Part shown: in pieces, positions 54,371 through 63,500 of the stretch
Layout: each line of letters opens with the position of its first letter
Position numbering within the stretch: position 1 is the stretch's first letter
Source of the DNA: Asticcacaulis excentricus
GTDB lineage: Bacteria > Pseudomonadota > Alphaproteobacteria > Caulobacterales > Caulobacteraceae
Assembly: GCF_003966695.1 (NCBI RefSeq)
Contig: NZ_AP018828.1
Span: 588,001 to 652,000 of the forward strand
DNA: 64,000 nucleotides
Direction of reading: 5' to 3'
The notes under the pieces: generated by a model
The model's input: only the letters and a program-made list of their open reading frames with translations
Told to the model about the DNA's origin: nothing
Database searches by the model: none
Made by a program: the position numbers and the translations under genes

Positions 54371-54724
54371 CTAAAGATTAAGCCCCAGCGCGATCAGGGC
54401 CAGTGCCGCAGGAAGGGCTTGAATAAACAGAATCTTGCGGCTGGCCGTCGCCGCGCCATAGACCCCGGCCACCACGACGCAGATCAGAAAAAAGACCTTG
54501 AAGGCCTCAGCGTGCGGTCCCGGCATCAGCCCATAGATCAGACCGGCGGCCAGAAACCCGTTATAAAGCCCCTGATTGGCCGCCAGAGTCTTGGTCTGCG
54601 CTGCAAATTCGCGGCTAAGCCCAAAGGCCTTCAACCCCGCCGGTTTCTGCCACAGAAACATCTCAAGGATCAGGATATAGATATGGATCAGCGCAACCAG
54701 CGCGGTCAGAACGGTAGCGATCAT
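54371..54724 (-). CDS. DUF1304 family membrane protein
   Basis: A 117-residue protein with four hydrophobic helices (near residues 3-22, 50-66, 76-92 and 98-116). HIYILILEMFLWQKPAG, NQGLYNGFLAAGL and FFLICVVVAGVYGAATA match the DUF1304 pattern of small polytopic proteins. The function is unknown. It is 71 bp upstream of the rlpA gene on the same strand. Confidence 0.8.
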   Translation of the reverse strand: MIATVLTALVALIHIYILILEMFLWQKPAGLKAFGLSREFAAQTKTLAANQGLYNGFLAAGLIYGLMPGPHAEAFKVFFLICVVVAGVYGAATASRKILFIQALPAALALIALGLNL

Positions 54725-55029
54725 GGGGGTGTTTCCCTGTGTTTACGCGTTTAAGCTATGCGAGGTCACGACAGGTGACAACATGAAGGCTTAAGACGTG
54801 ACGAGTGCAGTGTTTCCGATGACGCCCTGCCGAGCTATAGCCGGTGAGTTGCTCGTAAATCAAACCGACTCAGTTCGGGGGGGCTCCTTTCTCCGCCCGC
54901 AACCGAGCCTTAGCGCGAATCCCCTGACGGGAAACCCTGCCTCGGCAGGGGTGCTTTGCTTTTGACCTACGCTGTAGGCCCCGATGGGGCGGCTACAGTC
55001 GCGAAGTCGGTGCCTATGCTTACCCACAC
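54725..55029. other. Intergenic region at the island edge
   Basis: No gene seen in 305 bp. It holds a CCCTGC/GCAGGG hairpin (54935-54950) followed by a T-rich stretch, and a longer hairpin (54972-54998: CTGTAG, GCCCC, GAT, GGGGC, CTACAG). No copy of the tRNA-Ser 3' end was found on this side. GC-rich DNA gives way here to the AT-richer DUF6602 island. Confidence 0.5.
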
Positions 55030-55587
55030 TCAATATTCGTAATCATCACCCGTAAGGCTCTCCATTGCGATTACATAGAGTTCGCCATTTATGTTTAGTT
55101 CAGCACAATGGACGAGGCTTCGGACACTCAACGAAACACCGCCGCCCTCCAATGGAACAATGGTTGGTTTGATTTCATGGAGCCCAGGTAGATTTTCCGG
55201 ATTATACAAATAGACGTCTCTATCGAGATATGGATAATCGTCCATCCCCATAGGCAAAGTCCCTAAACGTTTTAGGAGTGTTTCGCGGTATTTCAGTGGC
55301 CCAGCCGCCTTAGACCAATCAACAATCCTATCGATGCTCGATTCCTTAAGGTGAGCCAACTTTCCTGTTCCACCATCGTTTGCCAGTTGGTTCTCCATTC
55401 CCCTGCCATGGACAACATATTTTCCAATTTGAAGCGGCGGATCGTAATAGTGTGTTAGTTCTGCAGGGCCGAGCTTCATCCGAGAGCATATGTCATGAAG
55501 TGCACAGTAAAATTTGAAAAGACTATCCTCTTTGAATTGTATGCCAATAGGCCAAGACGCTTTTGTTATATTTTCGCTATCTAAGCA
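55030..55587 (-). pseudogene. C-terminal part of the interrupted DUF6602 gene
   Basis: In the same frame as the DUF6602 gene, directly after its TAA stop, 185 codons stay open. The first 36 (CLDSENITK...FKFYCALHDICSR) have no ATG, GTG or TTG start; the first start is ATG 55479 (MKLGPAELTHYYD). The lack of a start near the 5' end, and the protein-like composition upstream of that ATG, suggest this was once the C-terminal half of a single protein of 386 residues. An independent 149-residue product from 55479 is possible. The function of this half is unknown. Codon use is AT-richer than in neighbours. Confidence 0.6.
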
Positions 55588-56190
55588 TTACTCGAACACT
55601 TTACCATTATGGTAAATTGTTCCAACTTCCAACACGCACACATAATTCGGCCAAAACTCGGGCGGCGTACTGCTTTCCCATTCCTTGAGATTCTCAACCA
55701 ACGAGTCGAGCGAGTTACCAGCTAGTCCGTACGCGAACACCATTCCAAAGGGACGAGACCTCGGAGCCAATGACGTATAACCGCCACCCAAAGAAGTTGA
55801 CACTTTTCCGGCTGGAGACATCCTTTTAAAGGCTTTGATTTTATCCAATGAATCTATAAACTCAACCTTTGATAGAGACGACTTAACTTCAATGATAACG
55901 TACACGCAGTCAACAGGGAATACTTGAATACTATCGTCCGACAAGAGTGAAATCCCATCAATTCGGTCATAAACAATAACATCGCATTGCCTAGAAGTAT
56001 CTCTTACGCGACCGACTATTTCTCCCGCTCCAAGTCCATACTTGTCTGGCAATCTGTTTTCAGAGAGAAATTTTCTGAGTTGATTTTCCCTAACCGTACC
56101 TTTTGAAACCGCATGATTTATCTGCGCGGATATTTCAAAATCAGTACGCATCTTCTGACTTATCTTTTGAAAAAGCGTTCTGGTATCCAT
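55588..56190 (-). CDS. DUF6602 protein, possibly a truncated PD-(D/E)XK nuclease
   Basis: A 200-residue protein starting MDTRTLFQKISQKMRTDFEIS. The segment HAVSKGTVRENQLRKFLSENRLPDKYGLGAGEIVGRV...SRQCDVIVYD fits the DUF6602 family. E57, D70 and the EVK at 101-103 have the order and spacing of a PD-(D/E)XK nuclease site, so nuclease activity is an inference. The frame ends at TAA 55588-55590 but continues open afterwards, so the protein is probably truncated. It lies in an AT-richer island beside tRNA-Ser, a sign of transfer. The start has GGGAAAG upstream. Confidence 0.65.
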   Translation of the reverse strand: MDTRTLFQKISQKMRTDFEISAQINHAVSKGTVRENQLRKFLSENRLPDKYGLGAGEIVGRVRDTSRQCDVIVYDRIDGISLLSDDSIQVFPVDCVYVIIEVKSSLSKVEFIDSLDKIKAFKRMSPAGKVSTSLGGGYTSLAPRSRPFGMVFAYGLAGNSLDSLVENLKEWESSTPPEFWPNYVCVLEVGTIYHNGKVFE

Positions 56191-56386
56191 GGCTTTCCCA
56201 GTTCGTGAAGCATTATATCCATAATTGCGAGAGTTACGTAATCACAACCAAATGGCAAGGAAGGTCTGTGGAAGCTCCCAACGCGTAGCTAGCTATTTGC
56301 TAGAAACGGCAAAATTACACGGTAATTTATGCCTCGGCCCGCAAAGCTCGGTGGTATCTCTATTATACTGTATTTGATGAGAAAAT

Positions 56387-56405
56387 TGGCGGACAGGGTG
56401 GGATT
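56387..56405 (-). repeat. Copy of the tRNA-Ser 3' end (possible att site)
   Basis: TGGCGGACAGGGTGGGATT at 56387-56405 is identical to 56536-56554, the last 19 nt of the tRNA-Ser gene including CCA, in the same orientation. A direct repeat of a tRNA 3' end is the usual scar of integrase-mediated insertion. Only 130 bp separate the copies, so any element between them has been lost or the copy marks the near edge of the island. Confidence 0.65.
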
Positions 56406-56489
56406 GGCTCCGCTGCGCTCCGCCGAACCTTCGCTTCGCTTCGGTTACGAACCCCATCTCCCCGTGGGTTCAAGTCCCCACCCCCGACG

Positions 56490-56536
56490 ATCATACACAA
56501 AGACCGGCCCTTTTGGGGCCGGTCTTTGTGTATGAT
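56490..56536. terminator. Perfect 21-bp hairpin downstream of tRNA-Ser
   Basis: A perfect 21-bp inverted repeat (56490-56510 and 56516-56536) with a 5-nt loop, its last base touching the tRNA CCA end. It contains GGTCTTTGTG on both strands. It is the likely terminator and 3' processing signal of the tRNA; the stem is unusually long. Confidence 0.7.
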
Positions 56537-56625
56537 GGCGGACAGGGTGGGATTCGAACCCACGGTAGGCTTCCACCTACGGCGGTTTTCAAGACCGCTG
56601 CCTTAAACCACTCGGCCACCTGTCC
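56536..56625 (-). tRNA. tRNA-Ser (UGA anticodon)
   Basis: A 90-nt gene with encoded CCA. The acceptor stem is GGACAGG... paired with ...CCTGTCC, then a G discriminator and CCA. The anticodon arm is GCGGT-CTTGAAA-ACCGC, giving anticodon TGA. A long variable arm (GTAGG...CCTAC) typical of serine tRNA precedes the T arm GTGGG-TTCGAAT-CCCAC. Confidence 0.97.
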
Positions 56626-56794
56626 TTGCCTTTGAGCGGAATGCGCTTCTATCGTGACACTTGGCGATTGCCAAGAGCCTGTGGGGATAAATCCTCAGCC
56701 GTCAGCTAAAAACGTTCGTTCATCGATTAAATATTTCAAAAATAATTATTACAGGTTAAGTTGCGTCCACCAAAAACAAACAGGAAGGATTCCC

Positions 56795-58138
56795 ATGCCC
56801 GCGTCCCTTTCCCGCCGCAGCGCCCTGCTGGCTTCGCTCAGTCTCGGTGCCCTGACCATGGTCAGCCATGCCTCGGCCGCCACCCCGACCGGTGATTTCG
56901 TCACCGTTCAGGGCCCGCATTTCAAACTCAAAGGCGAAACCTATCGCTTCGTCGGGGCCAATATCTGGTACGGTGCCTATCTGGGGGCTGATGCCGCCTT
57001 TGGTGATCGCAAGCGTCTTCAGAAGGAACTGGACGATCTCAAGGCGCTGGGGGTCACCAATCTGCGCGTTCTGGCCTCGTCTGAGCTGTCGCCGCTGAAA
57101 AACTCGCTCGATCCGGCCTTCCGCACGCGCGAAAACGGCAAATACAACGAAGACCTGCTGGTTGGTCTGGATTACCTGCTGGTCGAAATGCACAAGCGCG
57201 GCATGAAGGCCGTACTGTACCTGACCAACTTCTGGGAATGGTCGGGCGGCATGATGGCCTATCTCGACTACACGACGGGCCACTATATCAATAATGGCGA
57301 TCCCGCCCACCCGTGGCCGGAATTTGCCGATGTCGGCTCGCGCTTCTATGCCAATGAAAAGGCCGTGGCCATGTACCACGACTATGTGCAGTTCCTGCTC
57401 AAGCGCACCAATTCGCTGACGAAAAAGCCGTATCGCGACGACGCCACCATTATGGCCTGGCAGCTCAGCAACGAGCCGCGCCCCGGTGGCGGGCCTGAGA
57501 TCGCCGCGCAACACATGCCGGCCTATCTGGCGTGGATTTCATCGACGGCCAAACTGATCCGTTCGCTGGCGCCGCATCATCTGGTGTCGCTGGGTCATGA
57601 AGGTCTGATGGGCGTCGTCGGCAATGAAACATTCCTGATCGATGCGCATAAGGAGATCGACTACCTGACGGCGCACATCTGGCCGCAGAACTGGAGCTGG
57701 GTCGATGGCAAGGACCTGCCCGGCACCTTCGATGCCGGCGCGGCCAAGGTACAAAAATATATCGACGACCATATCCGCATCGCAACGGCGATGAACAAGC
57801 CGCTGGTCTTCGAAGAATTCGGTTTCCCCAGAGATGAAGTGAAGTATGAGCCGGGCACGCCAACCGTCTGGAAAGACAAGTTTTATGGCATGATCTATAA
57901 GGCGGTCGAAGACGCGGTGAAAACCGGCGGTCCGGTGTCGGGGTCGAACTTCTGGGCCTGGGGCGGTGCGGGCCGTGCCCTGCATAAGGATTACTGGATG
58001 CTGCGGGGTGAAACCGCCTATGTCGGCGATCCGCCGCACGAGCCGCAGGGCTGGTACAGCGTCTTCAATACCGACACTTCGACGCAAGGCCTGATCCGTC
58101 AGCACGCCGAGCGGATCAAAAAGCTCAAAGTCTCCTAA
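56795..58138 (+). CDS. Glycoside hydrolase family 5, probable secreted beta-mannanase
   Basis: A 447-residue protein with a Tat-like signal (SLSRRSALLASLSLGALTMVSHASAA). GH5 barrel motifs are FRFVGANIWYG-like YRFVGANIWYGAYLGA, NLRVLASSE, VLYLTNFWEWSGGM, the acid/base glutamate in WQLSNEPRPGGG (near residue 235), HIWPQNWSW and the nucleophile in LVFEEFGFPRD (near 345). The pattern is closest to the mannan-acting GH5 subfamily 7; the substrate is inferred. AGGAAGG lies 6 nt before the ATG. Single gene, closed by a terminator. Confidence 0.88.
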   Translation: MPASLSRRSALLASLSLGALTMVSHASAATPTGDFVTVQGPHFKLKGETYRFVGANIWYGAYLGADAAFGDRKRLQKELDDLKALGVTNLRVLASSELSPLKNSLDPAFRTRENGKYNEDLLVGLDYLLVEMHKRGMKAVLYLTNFWEWSGGMMAYLDYTTGHYINNGDPAHPWPEFADVGSRFYANEKAVAMYHDYVQFLLKRTNSLTKKPYRDDATIMAWQLSNEPRPGGGPEIAAQHMPAYLAWISSTAKLIRSLAPHHLVSLGHEGLMGVVGNETFLIDAHKEIDYLTAHIWPQNWSWVDGKDLPGTFDAGAAKVQKYIDDHIRIATAMNKPLVFEEFGFPRDEVKYEPGTPTVWKDKFYGMIYKAVEDAVKTGGPVSGSNFWAWGGAGRALHKDYWMLRGETAYVGDPPHEPQGWYSVFNTDTSTQGLIRQHAERIKKLKVS

Positions 58139-58149
58139 TGTGTTTTATG

Positions 58150-58177
58150 AAAAGGCCGGGTTAACCCCCGGCCTTTT
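58150..58177. terminator. Bidirectional terminator
   Basis: An 11-bp perfect stem (AAAAGGCCGGG and its complement) with a 6-nt loop and a T-run. It serves the GH5 gene and the convergent secreted-protein gene, whose stop codon starts at 58178. Confidence 0.9.
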
Positions 58178-58792
58178 TTATGGTTTTACGGGATTAACCG
58201 AAGGGCCCGCCGGTGCCGTCGCACCGCCCAAACCCGGCAAAACCGCCGTCTGGTAATCCGGCGGAATGACGAACCATTTGGCATCCTGAGCCCCCCTGGC
58301 ATAGGCCACGACCTGAAACAGCGGGGCATTGCGCCCCTTCTGTGTCATCTGCATCAGGATGCCGTCGCTATTGGCACAGGCCATCCCCGACTGATTAAGA
58401 TAGCCGCTGAATTCCAGCGTGCGGCACGGCTGTCCGGCCATCAGGCTTGAGCCCACCGGACGCACCGTCGCCCGCGCTTCCAGCGTCGCCAGATCAAGCG
58501 GCAGAGGCAGCAGGGCCGCTTCACGGTTCAAGGGGAACAGCAGCGCGATGCGTTTGCCGCCCGCCGACGTCAGATGGATCAAAACCCCCTTGTCGCGGTC
58601 GGCAATATAGGTCTGAGATACCCCGCCGCTCAGCATATCCAGCCGCATTTTTGCGCCTGTGCGGCGCACCTCCACCGGCGTCTCAAACCCGGCCATGCGG
58701 ACACGGGCGAAGAAATCCGGCTCGGAGGACACCTGCGCGTTGGCGACCGGCGTCAGGGCCATCAGTGACAACAGAACGATCAGCCAGCGCAT
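58178..58792 (-). CDS. Secreted protein of unknown function
   Basis: A 204-residue protein with a clear signal peptide (MRWLIVLLSLMALTPVANAQ). The mature part has FFARVRMAGFETPVEVRRTGAKMRLDML and TYIADRDKGVLIHL. These recall small periplasmic proteins of the DUF4412 type, but I do not regard that as a firm match. Two cysteines (QPCRTLEF and GMACANSD) could form a disulfide. Its stop lies against the shared terminator. Confidence 0.6.
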   Translation of the reverse strand: MRWLIVLLSLMALTPVANAQVSSEPDFFARVRMAGFETPVEVRRTGAKMRLDMLSGGVSQTYIADRDKGVLIHLTSAGGKRIALLFPLNREAALLPLPLDLATLEARATVRPVGSSLMAGQPCRTLEFSGYLNQSGMACANSDGILMQMTQKGRNAPLFQVVAYARGAQDAKWFVIPPDYQTAVLPGLGGATAPAGPSVNPVKP

Positions 58793-58881
58793 GGGGCGAC
58801 TCCTCTATCCCGCTTGCATTTGCGCGGATTCGGCGGCATTGACCAAGCCTTCTGCATGGGAAAGGCATTTTTGAGACCTCT

Positions 58882-59115
58882 GTGACCCCGACCGAGCCGC
58901 CTGCCCTGCTGATCGACGCCCGTGGCCATCGCTGCCCGGTACCGACCCTGCGTCTCCGCAAGGCCCTGTCCGAGCATCCTGACGCCGTCATCACGCTCCT
59001 GGCCGATGATCCGATGGCCCAGATCGACGTGCCGCACTTCTGCCAGCAGAACGGATTTCGCCTGATCGCCTCCGTCGCCGAAGACGCCCACAGGCGCTTT
59101 GTCGTCAGCGGCTAA
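58882..59115 (+). CDS. TusA-family sulfur carrier protein
   Basis: A 77-residue protein with LLIDARGHRCPVPTLRLRKAL, the CPxP motif whose cysteine carries persulfide sulfur in TusA/SirA proteins, followed by LLADDPMAQIDVPHFCQQNGF. It could act in tRNA thiolation, molybdenum cofactor synthesis or another sulfur relay. The start is GTG 58882. It is divergent from the secreted-protein gene. Confidence 0.88.
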   Translation: MTPTEPPALLIDARGHRCPVPTLRLRKALSEHPDAVITLLADDPMAQIDVPHFCQQNGFRLIASVAEDAHRRFVVSG

Positions 59116-59227
59116 ACCTTTCCGGCGCGTTTACCTTTTGGCGAGACGAATCGTTTAGGCCTTTTCTACCGCTTGTCTGGCGGCCGGATATCCTGCGTGT
59201 CAGGGCCTGTATCTCAGGGAGTTTGAG

Positions 59228-60562
59228 TTGAATATTCAGGCGCGCGTCTTGCTGCTGGCGAAGGATCAGCAATGGCCTGAGCGGCTGGGGGCTGAGCTTG
59301 ACCGGCTGGGCTGGCGCACCATTACGGCCTATCGCCCCGACGCGGCACTGGCCTGTATCGGGGATCTTCAGATCGAGGCGGTTCTGGTCGATGCGGCCCA
59401 TCCGGAGTGTTCGGCAAAGCTGGTGACCCAGTTGCGCGAGGCGTGCGCGCCGCGCCGCCTGCCCATTGTGCAGGTTACGAGTAATGGCCAGTACGACATC
59501 CCCGAAGGCTGGGACATGGTCTATGACCGCGACGCCCACCCGCAGCAAATCCTCCTTGGCCTTGAGCACATGGTGCGCGCCAATGTCGCAGAAGAAGAAT
59601 ACGAACTGCGGCGCGACACCCTGAACGCGCTGGGGCTGGACATACCGTCGCGCGACGATGACAAGCCGCTGGCCATACTTTCGGTAGGGCCGGCCGACCC
59701 GGATTTTCTGGCCCTTAGCCATACCCTGCGCGCGCGGGGTGTGGACCTCTATGCCGCCTTCACCAGCTACTCAGCCTTTGATTATCTTCATGATAAGACG
59801 TTCGACGCCGTCGTCCTGTGGGGACGTGAGTCCGTCGCGGAGGCCCTGTCGATTGCATCGGGTATGCGGCGTAATACCCGGCTCTACCACACGCCGGTCT
59901 TCCTGCGTTTGCAGAAATCCGTCGAGCTCGATCTGGGTGATGCCTTCCTGCGTGGCGTCAACGATGTCTCCGGGCCGGGGGCCACCGAGGCCGAAATCGC
60001 CGACCGGGTGCTGCGTCTGGCCCGCGCCTATCGGCGCCAGAGTAATACGCGGCAGGCGCTGGAGGCCGTCAACCACAGCCCGTATATGGACAAGGGTACG
60101 GGGCTGTTTACCCGCGACCTGTTTGCCGCCCATCTGGCGCGTCTGGCCAAGGCGTCCAGCCAACGCAACCGCCCTTTGAGCGTCTGCGTGCTTAAAATTT
60201 CCGAAAATCCAGAAATTGCACAGGCCCGGATGCGCAAATCGCTTGAGCGTGCCATGCCTCAGATCGGGTCGATGATCTCGCGGCTGGTGCGCGCCGAAGA
60301 CACGGCGGGCCGTTTGTCGGAAGAGGTGTTTGCCCTCGCCCTGCCCGCCACGCCCGAAGCCGCCGCTCGCCTCGTCGGGGAGCGGATCGGAGCCGTCATA
60401 AGCTGCACGGCGTTTGAATCAGGTAACGGCCGCTCGCCCTTTGTGGTCGAATTTGATGTCGGCGTGGCGGAACTGATCGACGGCGAACCCGTGGCCGAAG
60501 CCCTGACGCGCGCCGCCCAACAGATTCGCCCGTCTTCCGGGGATATGGATCAGGCGATTTAG
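59228..60562 (+). CDS. popA: PopA-like c-di-GMP effector (receiver-receiver-degenerate GGDEF)
   Basis: A 444-residue protein: two receiver-like domains (about 1-130 and 145-275) and a GGDEF domain (about 285-440). The GGDEF signature is degenerate (SEEVF in RLSEEVFALALP), so no cyclase activity is expected, but the inhibitory-site RxxD (RAED, five residues before SEEVF) is intact for c-di-GMP binding. This is the hallmark of Caulobacter PopA, which binds c-di-GMP and recruits RcdA for CtrA degradation by ClpXP. The start is TTG 59228 with AGGGAG upstream. It ends 4 bp into mfd on the opposite strand. Confidence 0.8.
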   Translation: MNIQARVLLLAKDQQWPERLGAELDRLGWRTITAYRPDAALACIGDLQIEAVLVDAAHPECSAKLVTQLREACAPRRLPIVQVTSNGQYDIPEGWDMVYDRDAHPQQILLGLEHMVRANVAEEEYELRRDTLNALGLDIPSRDDDKPLAILSVGPADPDFLALSHTLRARGVDLYAAFTSYSAFDYLHDKTFDAVVLWGRESVAEALSIASGMRRNTRLYHTPVFLRLQKSVELDLGDAFLRGVNDVSGPGATEAEIADRVLRLARAYRRQSNTRQALEAVNHSPYMDKGTGLFTRDLFAAHLARLAKASSQRNRPLSVCVLKISENPEIAQARMRKSLERAMPQIGSMISRLVRAEDTAGRLSEEVFALALPATPEAAARLVGERIGAVISCTAFESGNGRSPFVVEFDVGVAELIDGEPVAEALTRAAQQIRPSSGDMDQAI

Positions 60563-63500
60563 CTTGCGGCTATGGCCGCCAGCCGCGTCATGATCTTTTC
60601 CGCCGCGGCCAGACGCCCGGCCGCTTCCGGCCATTCACCCCGCACCAGCAGCTTCTGATCCGGACGCAGCTTGCAATCCTGCGGATGCGCCTGAATGAGG
60701 CCAATCAGCCCCACCGGATTGCTGAACTGATCATTGCGAAAGCTGATGACTGCGCCCTTCGGGCCGACATCAATCTTGGCGACATTGGCTTCGCGGCACA
60801 GGCCCTTGATGCCGACCACCTTCAGCAGTTGCTCTGCTTCTTCCGGAATCGGTCCGAAGCGGTCGATCAGTTCGGCAGCCAGCGCTTCGCGATCTTCGCG
60901 CTTTTCGGCCTCCGACACGCGGCGGTACAGGGACAGGCGGATATTGAGGTCGGGAATATAGTCTTCCGGGATCATGACGGCGGCGCCGGCATTGATCTGG
61001 GGTGACCAGCCCCGGTGATCCGTGGCCGGTTCATCGGCACGGCTGCGCAACTCATTCACGGCGTCTTCCAGCATCTGCTGATACAGCTCGACGCCGATTT
61101 CACGGATATGGCCAGACTGCTCATTGCCCAGCAAATTGCCGCCGCCGCGGATATCCAGATCATGGCTGGCGAGTTGGAACCCAGCCCCCAGATTATCCAG
61201 AGATTGCAAGACCTTCAGACGCTTTTCTGAGGCTTCACTTAAAATCTGGTGCGGCTGAGTCGTCAGATAGGCGAAGGCGCGCGTCTTGGAGCGCCCGACG
61301 CGCCCGCGGATCTGATAAAGCTGCGCCAGACCAAACATGTCGGCGCGGTGGACGATCAGCGTATTGGCCGTCGGCACGTCCAGTCCGGACTCGACGATAG
61401 TGGTCGCCAGCAGCACGTCGTACTGACCATCATAGAAGGCGGTCATGACTTCTTCGAGCTGGGTCGGGGTCATCTGACCGTGGCCGACGATGAACTTCAC
61501 CTCCGGCACCTGCTCACGCAGGAAGCGTTCGAGGTCTGGCAGGTCTTTCAGGCGCGGCACCACATAATAGGCCTGTCCGCCGCGATATTTTTCGCGCAGC
61601 AGGGCCTCGCGTATGCTGACGGCATCGAACGGCAGGACATAGGTGCGTACCGCCAGGCGATCCACCGGGGGCGTGGCGATGATGGACATTTCCCGAATTC
61701 CGGAAAGCGCCATCTGCAAGGTACGCGGGATCGGCGTCGCCGACAGGGTCAGCATATGCACGTCGGCACGGAAGGCCTTGAGCTTTTCCTTATGCTTGAC
61801 GCCGAAATGCTGCTCCTCATCGACGATAACAAGGCCCAGATCTTTGAACCCCACCTGCTCGGACAGCAGGGCGTGCGTGCCGATCACCACCTCGACTTCG
61901 CCGTTTTTCAGGCCGTCGCGGGTCTCGTCCGCCTCCTTGCGCGTCACCATGCGTGACAGATGGCGCACGCGGATCGGCCAGCCCTGAAAGCGTTGACTGA
62001 AGGTCTTGAAATGCTGGCGTGCCAGAAGCGTCGTCGGGCAGATAATGGCCACCTGCTGACCCGACATGGCCACCACAAAAGCCGCGCGCAAGGCCACCTC
62101 GGTCTTGCCAAAGCCGACATCGCCGCAGATGAGACGATCCATCGGATGCCCCTTCGACAGGTCGTCGAGCACGTCGTGGATGGCGTTGAGCTGGTCTTCG
62201 GTTTCTTCGTAGGGGAATTGCGCGCAGAATTCGTCATAAAGCCCGGACGGCGGATCGATCTGCTGACCCACCTTAAGGGCACGCGCCGCCGCGAGCTGGA
62301 TCAGGCCGTCGGCCATCTCACGCAGCTTTTCTTTGGCCTTCGCTTTGCGCGCCTGCCAGCTTGCCGAGCCCAGACGATCCAGTTGCGCCGTGTCGGAATC
62401 CGCCCCATAGCGCGTCAGCAGGTCGATATTTTCGACCGGCAGGTACAGCTTGGCTTCGGCGGCGTATTGCAGTTCGAGGCAGGCGTGCGGCGCGTCGTTG
62501 ACGCTCAGCGTTTTCAAGCCCTCATAGCGCCCGATGCCGTGTTCGATATGCACGACCAGATCGCCCTGGGACAGGGAGGAGGCTTCGGCCAGAAAATTGT
62601 TGGCACGCCGACGCTTACGCGGGCGGGCTAATCTATCACCTAAGATATCGGTTTCCGAAATAACCGCCAGAGTCTCGGTCTCGAACCCCTGATCAAGCGG
62701 CAGAACGGCGCGCTGGATCGGCTTGGCCTTGGTGCCGGCGACCCCGAAGCTCAGCGCATCAGCATAGTCCTTGGCCAGCCGCGTCTTGTCGAGGCCGTGG
62801 TCGGAGAGCATGGCCCCCAGTCGATCGGACGAGCCTTCGGTCCAAGAGGCAAACAGCACCCGCTTCCCGGCCTTCGACAGGGTCTTGGCGTGGTCGGCCA
62901 CGGCTGTAAACAGGTTGACGCTATCCTGATGGCGTTCCGGTGCAAAACTGCGGCCTGGCCGCGCCCCCAGATCAATGGCCGAAGCCTCATCGCGCTGAAA
63001 GGTCTCGAACTGACGCACGCGGCCCTTTTGCAGACCGCTCTGCCATTCGCTGTCGTCGAGATAGAGGCGACCGGGTGGCAGGGCGCGATAGCCGCTGTCC
63101 AGTTTGACAGCGCCCTTGGCCATGACGCGGGCATCGCCCGACCCTTTGCGCGACTCATAGGCATCGAGCACGGAGTCGCGCCATTCGCCGAAGGCCTGCT
63201 CGGCCAGACCGTCCAGCAGGATCAGGGTCTGCGGCGGCAGGTAATCGAACACGCTGTCGAGGCGCTCATAAAACAGAGGCAGCAGGGTTTCGACGCCTTG
63301 CCGGCGGATACCGGAAGACACGGCCGCATAGATCGGGTCATCGCCGGGCGCGCCGAAGTTTTCCAGATAGCCCTGACGGAAACGGCTGATGCTTTGTTCG
63401 TCCAGCAGGATTTCGCTCACCGCCATGAAGTCAATCGCCGCAATCTGTTTCAGCGAGCGTTGGGTTTCCGGATCGAAGGTACGGATGGATTCGAGCTGAT

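Noticed and set aside
56440-56489. A second intact tRNA on the + strand
   Set aside because: Only a T-arm-like piece is present, with an extra base, no CCA and no matching 5' half.
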